Source: Odiellus spinosus
Lineage: Eukaryota; Arthropoda; Arachnida; Opiliones; Phalangiidae
Reading direction: 5' to 3'
DNA length: 64,000 bases
Assembly: GCA_963920705.1 (NCBI GenBank)
Contig: OY987230.1
Coordinates: forward strand, 15,649,320 to 15,713,319
This document shows positions 39,198-52,139 of this stretch, piece by piece. Position 1 is the first letter of the stretch. Each line of letters opens with the position of its first letter. The notes under the pieces were generated by a model. The model made no database searches. It worked only from the letters and a program-made list of their open reading frames with translations, and had not been told where the DNA came from. The translations under genes and the position numbers were made by a program.

Positions 39198-41505
39198 TAA
39201 AAAAATCTCATCATCAAAAAAATAATTCCCTGCATTCTCTCGCGTCCATCTAAAAGACAAAATCATTTTGATGTTTTATTCGAGAATTAAGAATGGTTTA
39301 ATTAACATGTAAATACCGAGTGTTTAAATCCGACCTATCTGATTTTGATATATTATAAGAGATTTTGTACATATTTCATATGGTCCTGTGTTTTTAAAAA
39401 AGTGTTCTATTAAAATTATTTAAGTCCAACTTGGGATATTTTTTCATAAATATAAGCATATTTTTTTCCAGCTCATTAATTACAGTTAATTGTAACCTGC
39501 AATCAACCAAATTCCTAGACAGGGTTAGCACAATCCTGGGGATATAAAATAAGTCTGAAATTTTGATATAGTCGTAAGATCAGAGAATTTCGTGTTGTCC
39601 AAAAGCAAAGTAGTGGAATAACTCTGGGATAGGTGTTTATATTCTGTAAAGGCTAGGCATAACATATACTAGTAATTGAAATAGGTAAATTGACTAGTGA
39701 AAACCTGGAAAAGTCAAGGAATTAAATTTCATCCAGTCGGTTAAGCATTCACATAAAGCAGAAGCTTGAATATGTTTTGAAAGAATCAGCACCATTTTTG
39801 AGGTCTACACTAATGATTAGCAAATGTAAAAGCACGGTTTTATTTTTAAACTACTCCGGGAGAAATCTTTTTCCAAATGTAAATAAAACCTGGTTTTAAT
39901 TTTGGATTTTCCAGATTTGTACTAAATCTCATCTTCATTCTCACTTTAGAATGTAGTTGCCAACGCAACGCTGCTCACTGCTCAGAATCAATTTGATATT
40001 TCAACACGTTCAAGCCTAATCTAGGTATTATCTCTGATCTGAATATCTAGGAGTTAAGATTTGAAAGTATTGAATACTAAACCTGATTATGACGACCAAC
40101 ATTTTTCTCCCAGAGACCCCGCCTTTGTTTTGACCGAGGGTTAACGTTCTAGATTGCTAGGGCTAGCTAAATGTTTTCGTTTAACTAGTTTATTTAGTCG
40201 GATTAAATCGAATTTAAATTACGTTTAATTTATTTCAGAAGTTATTTCCCGATTCTTCATTTAGTAATTTTTTTAAGATAAACAATTTCCCTGTAAAGTA
40301 AGGCTGATATTAGTTCTTAATTTGCATCTGTAGATTATCCGTTATCCCTATCTTCTTTTTCCGCCATTATTGCGAAAGCTAAATAAACTTCACGTTTATG
40401 GTTTTGAGAAAATTTTAATTCTAACGCCTAATTTTGAGATTAGCATTTTGATGATCTTTGGAATTTAGCACATTATGTATTCGTGAATAAATAATTTCCG
40501 AAATTATATTGCCAGTTTACATTTTACCGTGAATTAAGTTTTGCATTAATAGTTAATTTAACAACTACTAAATTGAGTTAAGGTATGCCTCAACCCAGTG
40601 ATAAAACAATAAAACTTCCACTATCAATGATTTTAGTGTCAATAATAAAGCTCATTTTATATTAATATAAGATCAGCTGCCCAAAACAAGGTCCAATTTT
40701 TTAAGTTTTGGGCCTTCCTGATAAGATTTAGGTTTACAGCATTGCAGTAAACAGTTTCGCTGATCTATTAATTTACTTTTGTACCGAATTAAAAAGAAAT
40801 AAAAATACGTTCAGATTCTGATCTTCACTAGGCCTAGGCTATATTAGTAATTCATATATTTATTTGGCCTGGAAATAGGGCCTAACTTCTATCTAAAAAA
40901 CCAAATCGGAACTCAAGATCCTTTTCCGATAAAGTGCTAGGCCTTGGTCATAACAAACCGCCATTGTCGTGTTTTTAAGGGGTCATCGATAAAGTCTTAA
41001 CTTGGGCATCGATTATTGAGCTACAGAAATTAGACATGATTTAACTTTATGATCCCTCCCTCTTCATAAGCCAAATCCGTTCTATTATAACTCGCCAATC
41101 AATATTTAACCTAGACATCCTAATCCATCTTGACTTCACAAAAAGCGTGTTAATCCAAGAAGATTAATGACCCCCAAATCTAACCATAATAATTAACTAG
41201 TTATTAAGTTTCCAAACCCAAGAACTAAATTAAGCTAAGGACTTGGTTTCACTCAAGTTTAAGAACCCAGGTTATAGTTAGGCCTATTTAAAATTTGAAT
41301 AGGAGTAAACTAGAAGAAAAATCAAGAATTTAAAAGTACTTAAACGTACAAAGTAAGGGTTTTATTAAAAAGTTGGAATAATTTAACCCATAATTTGATG
41401 TATAACCAAATAGTCAAGGACCACCAATACTAGAAAGTTTAAATAAAAAAGACAACTCTTGTACAATACATTAGAGATAAATCCTCTATATCAAAAGGTA
41501 GAGTT
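39198..41505. other. Intergenic region between H2A and H4, no gene seen
   Basis: 2.3 kb of AT-rich sequence separates the tail of H2A from the tail of H4, the two genes being convergent. I found no histone H3 motif (ARTKQTARKSTGGKAPRK), no repeat array and no element with clear ends. Confidence 0.6.
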
Positions 41506-41521
41506 GGCCCTTAAAAGGGCC
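41506..41521 (-). terminator. H4 histone mRNA 3' stem-loop
   Basis: On the minus strand GGCCCTTTTAAGGGCC, a 6-bp stem with a TTTA loop, fits the SLBP-binding consensus and starts 49 nt after the H4 stop codon. This marks the mRNA for U7-dependent cleavage rather than polyadenylation. A purine-rich downstream element is not obvious. Confidence 0.95.
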
Positions 41522-41570
41522 GTTTTTTTTTGGTTTGTTATTTTTGTCTTGTTATGGAGAAGTTGAAGAT

Positions 41571-42068
<498 letters not shown>

Positions 42069-42183
42069 TTAAATTAAAATTTTGTATATATAAAAAAAAC
42101 TAAAAACATTTACCCTACTATCTTAACTTTAAAAACTCTACCTAATCTAGAGACTAGAAATGTAAAAATTAAACTTTTCTTAC

Positions 42184-42324
42184 CGAAAAAAGAGCTGAGT
42201 GAAACGTCGATACAAACTCGAAAATACGAGAGAGCGAAATGATGATTCTTGAGGGCTGCGCCGCGGTTTTATCCGTTTGAGACGTGACGTCACGGAAAAC
42301 GCGACTCCTTAGGGAACGACTGTA
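42184..42324 (-). promoter_or_regulatory. H4 promoter and first 5' UTR exon
   Basis: Reading on the minus strand: a CRE palindrome GTGACGTCAC (42293-42284), a TATA-like GATAAAA (42273-42267), a start site expected near 42240, and a 5' UTR exon ending at 42184. The 40 bp from TGACGTCA to CGACTGTA (42285-42324) resemble the 42-bp repeats found at 43.1 and 44.4 kb. Confidence 0.65.
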
Positions 42325-43108
42325 TCGGCCCTCCCAATTTTCTCTTGGCTTTTTTTTTACCTACCCCTACCCCACCATGCACCTCTTATCTTCCCTCCTC
42401 ATTGAGGCCTTTGGAAATTATTTCTTAAATCAGTACTTATCTATGTTATTAATATTAATAGATTAAAATAGTTTTAATTTTAATTAATAAATATCTAGGC
42501 CCACAAAGAATACAAGAATTTATAAATTATTTTTTAATGAAATTGGTGAAAAATTATTTATATTTTATAAATCTGATAAATAAAATCCCCGTATAATTTT
42601 TTATTTATTTATTTATTTTATTCTCTCAAACTCCTGGGACTTATTTCCAGTAGATGATTAGATGTAGGCCTTCAATAAAAAAACTCGGCGTTTTCTTTAG
42701 CAGTTTGTATAGTGTTGAATAGGGTTAGTTAAAAAACTCCTTCATAGGAATAAATAGGGGAGAATTTTTGGCCTAATAAATAGACAACCATCTTGTAAAC
42801 TCATCTTGTCGCGATATCACGGAAAATAAGTAACTACTTTATCCAGCCAGATTTGGTGTAACATGTATTTCCTACTATGCAACTCCGCTTGAACAGAATT
42901 ATAACCCCACTACGCAGTACGCGAAAAATAGCGGGAAAAATCCTACCCATCTGTTTATATCTTTGTCCGTTTCAGTGAAAATATACTATATCTAAAACGT
43001 ATCTTCGCAGCTATAGTGAGACGGCCATAACGCTTAAAGAGAGGTAGGTCCAGAATAGACTTCATTGTATTCGTGTAGTGGAACTGATCCAAGAGAGGGG
43101 AAGTTAAT

Positions 43109-43150
43109 ACGTCATAAAAGCGCGTACCCCTATGTAACGACTGTAAAGAG
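43109..43150. repeat. H4-upstream-like 42-bp repeat, copy 1
   Basis: Begins ACGTCATAAAAGCGCG and ends GTAACGACTGTAAAGAG. It matches copies at 44371-44412 and 44459-44500 and, more distantly, the H4 upstream segment. The rest of 42325-47162 between H4 and H1 shows no coding gene. Confidence 0.8.
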
Positions 43151-43244
43151 TCCTGGGTTGCTCTATTTTGAATCTCGAAAGATATTAGCAAGGCTTCCCA
43201 CTCTATTTCACTAAAAGTTACAATTTTTGGTATGATTTTGAATG

Positions 43245-43433
43245 CAGGGAGCCCAGTGGTCCAATAATTCCTATATTTTCAAACATGTCCTATATTATCC
43301 TGTATTTCCTTGAAATGTACTATGAATTCCTATAAATTTGATATAATTTTAGTCCTATGTTACCCTATAAAACCTAAACCCGTATAATCCTATATTTCCT
43401 TTAAGGAATTAACATTTATGACTGGGCTCCCTG
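43245..43433. mobile_element. Putative 189-bp MITE with perfect 13-bp terminal inverted repeats
   Basis: CAGGGAGCCCAGT at the left and its exact inverse ACTGGGCTCCCTG at the right enclose low-complexity sequence made of CCTATATT and TCCTATAA words. No clear target duplication. The interior recalls, in the other orientation, the TATAGGT-rich spacer at 20.5-21.0 kb. Confidence 0.65.
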
Positions 43434-43639
43434 AAAATGAATTTTTTATTTTTATGGTGGATGAATTAAAAATAAATGGTTGAAGTATTTCACTATCCCT
43501 TTAAATTTTAACCATTAATAAAAACTTTAATTAATTATAATCATTTAAATATACTTTTTAACTATCTAATAAACTCACGATTTATTAAAATAATATGTTA
43601 AGTATGGAACAAATGCTATTTCATCCTTCGAAAGAGTCC

Positions 43640-43772
43640 ATCTTTTAGCAACTAAAAAGCTTGTATAGTTATAAGAACACTAATAGCAATCCACGTTATT
43701 TTATAACTCCCTAAGCAGGCGTTGAAAAGGAAAGATGCTGTTACTTCATGTACCCGTCCGACTCCCGTTTTT

Positions 43773-43830
<58 letters not shown>

Positions 43831-43990
43831 TACTAATGGCAGTTCCACGTTATTTTATATTATCTTAAGCATACATTTCAAATGAAAGATGCTATTACTT
43901 GAACAAAAAAAATGGTTCCGTTTTGGTGAGGCGAAAGAGAAAATCAGAGAGGAATGAAGTCGGTGTCAATAAATATTTACAATACGTAAG
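43640..43990. repeat. Diverged repeat block related to 46160-46505
   Basis: AAAGCTTGTATAGTTATAAG, ACTAATAGCAATCCACGTTA and GATGCTGTTACTT occur here twice, about 140 bp apart, split by an AG microsatellite. A related block with three shorter units lies at 46160-46505, beginning with nearly the same words (AAAGCTTGGAGAGTTATAAG). Confidence 0.7.
43775..43827. repeat. (AG)n microsatellite
   Basis: An uninterrupted AG dinucleotide run of about 53 bp inside the repeat block described above. Confidence 0.98.
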
Positions 43991-44370
43991 AATATTGTTT
44001 CTTTAGTGAGAAATAGATGGATTTGAAATGGATATATAATTGTACATTTGAGTTGAATTATTGGGATTGATTGATTGGCCAATTTATTTGAAAATCCCGA
44101 TTCAAACACATTCAACCTAAAAGATTAATTAAAATATGCATAAAATATTCTTTGATTAGCTGCAGTGTTCAATTTAAATTAATCTGTTACTTAGATCTCA
44201 CGTTTCGAGTAAAAATCTTTTAAATTATGAATAATGAATTATTCTCCAACTGGAAAAACACTCCAATTATTTGTACTGGCAAAACAGATACTCGGGGTGT
44301 GGGGGGGGTCTACTATATTTTTCTTTGTAGTCTAGTCCGTGGTGAGAGGATAAAATGGAGTCGACGTTTT

Positions 44371-44500
44371 ACGTCATAAAAGCGCGTACCCCTATGTAAC
44401 GACTGTAAAGAGCCAAGTGGTGACTGGTGAGAAGGATCGTGGAAAAGAGAGGAATATAACGTCACGAAAGCGCGTACCCTTAGGTAACGACTGTAAAGAG
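44371..44500. repeat. H4-upstream-like 42-bp repeats, copies 2 and 3
   Basis: Copy 2 (44371-44412) is identical to the copy at 43109-43150. Copy 3 (44459-44500, ACGTCACGAAAGCGCG to CGACTGTAAAGAG) is closer to the H4 upstream segment in sharing GTCACG and CTTAGG. The copies are 88 bp apart in the same orientation. Confidence 0.8.
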
Positions 44501-46159
44501 ACGGCGGTTGGGATTTTGAATTTCTCAAATAAAATTAGGTCAAACAATGAATCAATATTAAATAAATTAATTTGGAATCATACGAGATTTATAAAAATAG
44601 GTAATCATATTTACCCATGTTGTTTAGATCATGAACTATCATTTAAATTAATTGTCTTTAATTAATCACTAATCTTTATATTTAAGTTCATGAATTAAAA
44701 TGGAGATTTGCCCAAATATAGAGAAGAACGGCTATGAACTTTACTGAAAGTTAAATTAAAAGTTTACTGAAAATTTGGATCAATTTGTTTTGGGTTTTTT
44801 ATTTATAAAATTAAATTTTTCTTATTAATAATAAAAGAATTTAACTATTCCTTTACCATTTTCTCTGAAATTAATTTGACTTTAGCTTTTGATGATAAAT
44901 ATAATAAAAAACAATAATAATGTGGTATTTCATTAACCCTTTAATGTTAGTCGAATCATATTAAATTCACTCTTAAACAGCTGTACTGGATTTCGCAATT
45001 CCATTAGCGTTATTGGAGATAAAGTAACCAAAAACTACAGCAAATAATCATGGGCTGAATATTTCATCATATTTTTAAGGTTTTAATTCTGTTTTTTGCC
45101 AAAATTGAAAATATTAAGCCCCTACACCTGGTTATTTCTGAGAATTTACAATCTAGTGCAAAATATTGATTTATTTCGAAATTATTAAATAAGATTTTGG
45201 CTAGAATTGTAATATTAATAGTAAATGCAATTCCTCTCAAAATCATCAATTTCAGGGAGTTTTTATCTTTCTTATTTACAATTTAAGGTTTCGACGTGAC
45301 TTTAATTGCTTTTCATAAAGGCAAAGATTTTCTTTTGACTTAGAAGTCATATTGAAATATTTTTCAACTGGAAATTGTATCCGGTTTCGAAAATCAAATT
45401 ATTAATTATTTCATTATACCTTTAAAATCGTCTGTGTTAATAAGAAATTGTTTGATCATTACACTAGACCTTTAACCATTTAATCTATTCATAATTGAAG
45501 GTGATTACATAAATCTGTTCAAATAAAAAGGATAGGATGAACTAATGATAATATTTCGTAAATGTTTGTCAAAGCATTTCACAAACCCATTAATGTATTT
45601 CAATCCATATCAGTTTAATTATTCGCTCAATACAAAGATTGAAATGCAGGAGTTAGGCTTATAGAAAGAGGACAAAAATTCCCCTTCGCTAAAAACACCT
45701 AATTGCAATATAGGAGTAGAAAATTGTAACAGCGTTTAAAGAGATACTAGACTCTGATAAAAAGTTACTATTAATCGAGTTGAACTGTATAAATTCGTTT
45801 AAAAACCTTATCAAAACTGACCAAAAGGTTTCGCGAACTAGACTAGCTAAGCCTAAATCCGTCTAGAATACATTTTATGCTATTATCGTATAAAAATGGC
45901 GTCTCTTGGAGGCCAGTAAACCAATTTAACCGTATTTTAATTGGTCAATTGGCATCAGCAATTGAGCCCTTTTGAAATAAATGGGAAATTTCGGGCCTAA
46001 TTTCGCAACTTCGATAATTAAAAATACCCGCCATCTTGAATATTAGGCTTAGCAAAGAACACTTAATAGAAATATTTAAATCAGAATAAAACTGTTTTAA
46101 GTAATTCATGAATCATTTAAATAATCACGTATATTCAACCACAACCATTAGGGTTAATC

Positions 46160-46505
46160 TTTTCTGCAGAAAAAAGCTTGGAGAGTTATAAGAATACTAA
46201 TAGCAACGCACGTTAATTTACGTGACATTAAGAATGCGTTGATAATGTGAGGTGCTGTTACTCGAAAATACTGAGAGAGAAATGCTAATAGCAATATACG
46301 TTATTTTACGTCGCATTAAGAACGCGTTGATATTGTGAGGTGCTGTTACTCGAAAAATCCGGAGAGAAATACTAATAGCAGCATACGTTATATTATGATA
46401 TACTAAGCACGCGTTTAAACTGAGAGTTGCCGTTTCTCTAAAAAACGAAACTCCAGGAAAGAGAGAACGGAGTAGAATGAAGATGATTTCAATAAAAATA
46501 CGCAT
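46160..46505. repeat. Tandem repeat of about 90 bp, three copies
   Basis: Three imperfect units each contain ACTAATAGCA, ACGTTAT, ATTAAGAACGCGTTGA and GAGGTGCTGTTACTCG. The block is a diverged duplicate of the one at 43640-43990. The 95-codon minus-strand frame across it is repetitive and is not called a gene. Confidence 0.8.
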
Positions 46506-47162
46506 TAAGTACGAATGTAGTTTCCGGGTAAATTTTCATACATTTTTAACTTGTCTAATTGCACTCTCTATGTGGGATGAACTATGGACGGGATTTAGTT
46601 ATCAAAAGTGTTTAGTACAGTTATGGGTATTATCTAGTTACGTTTAGTTATTTCTGTAAAGACTTAACCTGAAAAATGGTTTTGTCACTTATCAAGTTAA
46701 AGTTGTAGCGTAGTTGAAGATAAACACCATGCTTTTCAAAATATAACCACGTTTGATTATTTTTAAACCACTTTTCAAGTTAAGACTGTATCGAAGGTAA
46801 AGCTACATAAACAAGGAACTGTTCTAAGCATAACCTAGTCAATTAAGTATGATAAGCCTGTAATGAATTAAAACCAAAAGTTTCTCATAAAAATCTTTTT
46901 TTTTTAATGATGAATTATGTAATAAATACAATGAGTATGCCAGATACTTTCTAGGCACAATGAATCTTTAAATTTCTCCTTTGCTTACATAGTAGGCAAT
47001 ATATACATCATTTATACAAGTATTGTCTTTTTTTAAAATCATATGGGACTTTGATATTTTTTTATATTTTAAAACCATTTAAACGGGATATATCTCACCA
47101 GGACTGATGGAATAATTAAAACAATACATTTGCGGGTGAAAACATCGTCTCAAAATTTGGGT

Positions 47163-47178
47163 GGCCCTTAAAAGGGCC
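47163..47178 (-). terminator. H1 histone mRNA 3' stem-loop
   Basis: On the minus strand GGCCCTTTTAAGGGCC, identical base for base to the H4 stem-loop, starting 55 nt after the H1 stop. Followed by A/T-rich sequence. Confidence 0.95.
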
Positions 47179-47233
47179 GTTTTTTTAAAGTTCTTTTTTT
47201 TTTTTCAAAGTTCAAAACTTTTTTTAAAAAAAT

Positions 47234-47887
47234 TTACTTTTTGGCGGCGGCTTTCCTGGTCGTGGCCTTAGCCTTCTTCGCCTTCGGGGACTTGGGCTTG
47301 ATAGCCTTCTTCGGGGAGGCTTTCGCCTTCTTGGGACTCTTGGCAGGAGCGGGCTTAGCTGCTGCTTTAGCTTTAGGCGCGGCCTTAGCTTTAGGCTTGG
47401 CTACTTTCTTCTCGACGGTCTTCTTGGCCTTGGATTTGGCTGGAGATGCTTTCTTCGCGACTTTGCTGGCGGGTTTCGCGACGACAACCTTCTTTGCCTT
47501 TGGTTTTTTCTCAGGCTCACTGGCACCCTTGGAGCCGGCTCCAAGACGGAAACTTCCGGTAGCTCCTTTGCCTTTGGTCTGGACAAGACTTCCTTTTTCG
47601 ACGGCTGACTTCAAGTACTTCTTGATGAAAGGCGCCATGCGTTCAACATCGACCTTGTAGTTGGCGGCGATGTACTTCTTGATAGCTTGAAGAGAGGAAC
47701 CTCCACGTTCCTTGAGGGTCGCGATGGCGGCGTTGACCATAACGGCGATTTTAGGGTGAGCGGCAACGACTCCAGCCTTCTTGGCAGCTTTAGGTTTAGC
47801 ACCAGCGGCTTTCTTTCCCTTTTTGGCCGAAGCCTTCGGCGATGCTACGACCGGAGCAGCGGCAACTTCAGCAGTTTCTTCAGACAT
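47234..47887 (-). CDS. H1: Linker histone H1, intronless
   Basis: Linker histone binding DNA at the nucleosome entry and exit. 217 residues from [20 protein letters not shown], chosen over an upstream in-frame extension because SEETAEVA is a typical acidic H1 N-terminus. The Ala/Lys/Pro-rich N-terminal tail is at 1-43. The winged-helix globular domain at about 44-116 includes [60 protein letters not shown] and [12 protein letters not shown]. The tail (117-217) is Lys/Ala/Pro-rich with SPKK, SPKKA and KSPKAKK, possible Cdk sites. There is no intron, unlike the core histones here, and a perfect stem-loop follows 55 nt after the stop. Sequence resembles arthropod H1. A TATA box lies 119 bp before the ATG. 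Confidence 0.97.
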   Translation of the reverse strand: MSEETAEVAAAPVVASPKASAKKGKKAAGAKPKAAKKAGVVAAHPKIAVMVNAAIATLKERGGSSLQAIKKYIAANYKVDVERMAPFIKKYLKSAVEKGSLVQTKGKGATGSFRLGAGSKGASEPEKKPKAKKVVVAKPASKVAKKASPAKSKAKKTVEKKVAKPKAKAAPKAKAAAKPAPAKSPKKAKASPKKAIKPKSPKAKKAKATTRKAAAKK

Positions 47888-48005
47888 AATTAGAGTAGAT
47901 TTGGCTAAGAGCAAATTAATCTTCAGTAGAGACGGGAGATACGAACTCGATACGAACTGGACGAGAGATAGAGCAGTTATGAGCTCTAGAACCGCAATGT
48001 GGCGC

Positions 48006-48012
48006 TTTTATA
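48006..48012 (-). promoter_or_regulatory. H1 TATA box
   Basis: TATAAAA on the minus strand (GGTATAAAAGCG), 119 bp upstream of the H1 ATG, which predicts a 5' UTR of about 90 nt. No intron signal is seen between it and the ATG. Confidence 0.75.
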
Positions 48013-48059
48013 CCTTAGCTCAGACTTGAAACAGCCACGGCGTACGAACTTTTAGCGCC

Positions 48060-49660
48060 GAGCCGAGAGAAAACTTTTCTCTCTCTCCGATCGCCGTCAC
48101 TCCCGGGTCGCTCCTGTGCTTTCTTGATACGTTTTAATGTTAATTAAGACGTTATTAATTAAATTAAATGGTCGCGATGTACGTTTTTATAAAGGCAATA
48201 CTTTAAATTATAGTCACCGAAGATTTCGAGTTTCTACCTCTCATGGTTTTCGAGATATTAATGAGTAAACATATGATTCTAGCTTCTACAAACGCGATTT
48301 CGCGATTAAAATTAAGTTTTAGTAATTAAATAAAGTCGTGGGACCACGTATATGGGCTTTGAAATAAAGATTGAAATCAGACGGTTCGAACCGTATAATT
48401 TTTTCCGCTGTAGGAGTTAATATAACATTAGAAAATATTTTCTAAAGATGGGAGTGTAGAACAACGAGCGACTTAGTGCTTTTTAATAGGACGGGTTTAA
48501 TTACCGATTTAACGATTATAGACTAAATTTTTGGTAAAACTAAAAATATAGGCCTATTCTACACGAGTGCCGCTATACGGGTGATTTTTTACAGAATTTT
48601 AATCGCGTTTTAAACGGCTGAAATAAATTATAAACATTTCAATAGAGCTAAGCCTAACGCTAAAAAGAACGCCTAGAAAGGCTCCCAGCTAACCGTGTAT
48701 CAGAATTATTATGGATTTAAAAATTAAACTTAAACGCGATTTAGGCGGATGATAATTAAACCATAGTACGGTAGTAATGTGAAATTAATTTAGGAGCCAA
48801 AATTTGGTCGAAATTGGTCCAAAATTAGGGTTTTAAGAGGTGATAAAGGGTCGAGAATGTTGAAGAATTTTTGGGAAAGAAGGCCAACCGTTCGTTTCGA
48901 AAATTTCGCGAAGCTCTAGATTTTGACTGAATGTGCGCCATTTTAAGTGTTGTATTTAATGTCGTTTTAATCTTAATTTAATGGAATTAAGAATTAGGGG
49001 AAATGTTAACTTATATATAATTAACTTAGAATTTTTATAAATTAGAATTAGACATATTTTGAGTGTTTTTCATGAAGATTCCGAGATGAATATTTTGGAG
49101 AGGAGATCGCTTTTGGAGAAGAAAATTTCGAGCCAAAATCTCGTTTTAGTGAAAGGGCGCCATTTCAGGATGAAATATTATTTTTAGAACCAACTTAAAA
49201 TGAATATTAATTTGAAATTTTTGATGAAATTATAATTTTAATTCCTTTTTGGACTAGTAAACCAAAGTGAATATAATTATGTTTAATTATAATTAAGAAA
49301 TATCATCCCTATCTTTTGGAAGGTTTCGTGTTGGGAGAAATAAATTTTTGGCTACAAAATTTATCCCCTAGCTATTTGAATTTGAGGAGGAAAAAAATGT
49401 ATTCAACGTTTTAATTTTTAAACTAATTTTGGGAATATGATTTAAATTATTTTATATCTCTTATCATTGTACTATATTAATCTATTTTATAATTATATTC
49501 AGATAAGTTTTTTAGAGTTACGTTTAAGCATCTTGGCTAAGAATTTTAAAATTGGGGTAAATTAGTTTCTTTTAAAAATTGATATGTTGAATTTATTTGG
49601 ATCACTTTATTCAAATAATTAATCAATTATATTCATTTAAAATTAAATTACTTTTACATA
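48060..49660. other. Region upstream of H1, no gene seen
   Basis: AT-rich sequence with GC-richer parts at 48060-48120. No coding exon, RNA gene or tandem array was recognised. A 12-bp palindrome CGGTTCGAACCG at 48382-48393 resembles a tRNA B box but has no tRNA around it. Confidence 0.5.
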
Positions 49661-49664
49661 TACA

Positions 49665-50620
49665 TCCTTGGATGCAACCTTGAAAAGTATCAAAACAACG
49701 TACAGTCATTCATGAATTAAAGTTTGCTTATGAATAATTTGCGATACCTTTTTACCTTTGTAACTATGTTGTAATTAACCTTTGAATGGTATCAAATTCG
49801 TATCAAAACTAGCTTTATCTCTTAGATTATCCGGTCACTTCTCAGATTGCAAACTTTTAAAAAAGCAAAAACTATAATTTTTAACTATTATATATTAACT
49901 ACATTCAAATTAAATCCGTTGCAACCTTTCAAAACTAGCTTTAACTCAGATTATCAGGTCCCTTCTTACGTTGCAACTTTTTAATAGCATCAAATCTTAT
50001 CAAAACTAGATCTAAGCATTAAGATTATCATAATCAGGTCCCTTCATAGATTGCAAACTATAATAAGTAATTTAATTTGGCATTCGAATTCTTTCGGTAG
50101 CAACCTTAGAATGGTATCATATCTTAATTGCTTTCAGCTTTAAATTATCAGGTCCCTTCTTAACTACGTTGCAACCTTTGAATAGTATCAAATCGTATCA
50201 AAATTATCTCTATAAGCCTTATATTATCAGGTCCCTTCTTAGGTTGCAAACTATAATAAGTAGCTTAAGCATCCAAATTCATTCGGTAGCAACCTTTGAA
50301 TGGTAAGTTTAATAGCCTTAAATTATTAGGTCTCTTCTTACGTTGCAACCTTTGAAATCAAATTGTATCAAAATTACTTTAATCCATAGATTATCTGGTC
50401 CCTTCTAAGATTGAAAACTTTATAAGAAGGAAAAAAAACTATAATTTTTAACTAAATCATTCAAACCAATTCCGTAGTAACATTTGAATGATATTAAATC
50501 TTATCAAAATTGCTTTAAACCGTAGATTATTGTGTCTCTTATTACGTTGCAACCTTTTAATGGTATCAAAACTACTTTAAGCCTTAGATTATCAGGTCCT
50601 TTCTTAGACTGCTAACCTTC
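49665..50620. repeat. Degenerate tandem repeat, unit about 100 bp
   Basis: Roughly nine diverged copies share GTTGCAACCTTT, AATGGTATCAAAT, TATCAAAACTA, CTTTAAGCCTTAGATTATC, AGGTCCCTTCTTAG and GATTGCAAAC. Unit length varies. No open frame of note, so this is an old minisatellite. Confidence 0.85.
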
Positions 50621-51189
50621 TTTTTTATATATATATAAAAACCAAACTATAATTAGTAACTAAATAAATATTCCAATTGGGAAATTGCCAATTAATTTTC
50701 AAAATTTGAGCCAGATTTTCTTCGCTTTTGTTATGATGTCAGTCACACTTGTTGTAATGGAATTAGAAGGATCTACTAACCTTCAATAATGGTCTAATAT
50801 TATAGTGAAACATTAATAAGAATTAATGTAATTGGCTGAATGCCATATATAATTTTTTGTTCATGAGATAGTTAGCAAACTAGAGAAAGAATCGGAGGAT
50901 TAATCCACAATTTTAAACTTAGAGATTGGATAGATATAAAAATTGTCTATCAACATAAGTATATTCATAATTAATATAATTATAATAATGTTTTCAATTT
51001 CACAAAGATGTTTTCGTGTGTTTTGTTAAAAAGTAGCTTACAAAAAAACGACTTTATTAATTTTTTCTTTGCTCTTGCGTAATAATACGCCTCAGTATTG
51101 GGTTATTTTACTAACTACTGTTGCGAAACGTTAAATATAAGTAATCTGTGATGTTTCATCTAACTTGAGACTAGATGGATGAAGTTGTT

Positions 51190-51690
51190 GAGGTCTAATA
51201 GAATTTTGTAATGGTGTAAAATTACTGTGAAACTAAGTGTTTAGTATGAATATAAAGTTACTATGAAACTAAATATTTAGTAATGATCTAAAGTTACTGT
51301 GGCACTAATTAGTAATGAGCTGAAGTTACTGAGAAGCTATTTAGTAATGAACTAAAGTTACTGAGAAGCTATTTAGTAATGAACTAAAGTTACTGTGACA
51401 CTAATTATTTAAAAGCAATCTAAAGTTACTCAGAAACTAACTGTTTAGTAATTATCTAAAGTTACTGTGCTACTTTTTGGTAATGATCAAAGTTACTATG
51501 TCACTAATTATTTAGTAATGTTATTTAGTAACAGCTACTGATAAACTTAGTAATGATAATCTAAAATTACTGGGTCACTAATTATTTTGTAATGGTCTAA
51601 TGTTATGTGAAACCAAGTATTTAGTAATGGTGTAAAATTACTATGAAATTGAAAAGTTAGTAATGATCTAACGGTACGGTTACTGTAAAA
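51190..51690. repeat. Degenerate tandem repeat, unit about 40-45 bp
   Basis: About twelve copies built from TTAGTAATGATCTAAAGTTA and CTGTGAAACTAA, with variable spacing and indels. No coding potential. Confidence 0.88.
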
Positions 51691-52139
51691 TTAAATGCAT
51701 TTTCACGAGCAAGGCATTGACTATTATACTTCAACCTACAATGATCGTAACACAGCAAGATCCTAGAGCTGCGGAGCAACCTTTCTACAATGAAAATCAG
51801 TCTAAGAATGGATTAAATATTGTAGATAAGAACCGGTTCTCTACAGAGATTTTTTAGCCATAACAATATTTGTTTTTGGAGGAAGATTTTTTTTTTCCCT
51901 CTAAATATTTTTAGAAGGGTCATATTACAGTATAAACCGGTTTTGATATGATAAGTCGCATCAATTCTTCCCGTAACGTGGTTTAGATACAATGTAGTGA
52001 AGAGGGGGTTACTGACGTCACACTAGAATATATTTAAAAGGGATAGTATCACAAGATTTTGGACAAGTCGTGTTGACTTCCTAATTTTCCAATTTGAAGA
52101 CGTACATCACTTGCCAAAAATCATTTATTATTCTTTTCA

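Noticed and set aside
47241-48029. Plus-strand and alternative minus-strand frames over H1
   Set aside because: Shadows of the Lys/Ala-rich H1 coding sequence, which is unambiguous on the minus strand.
48382-48393. tRNA B-box-like palindrome CGGTTCGAACCG
   Set aside because: No A box and no cloverleaf can be drawn around it.
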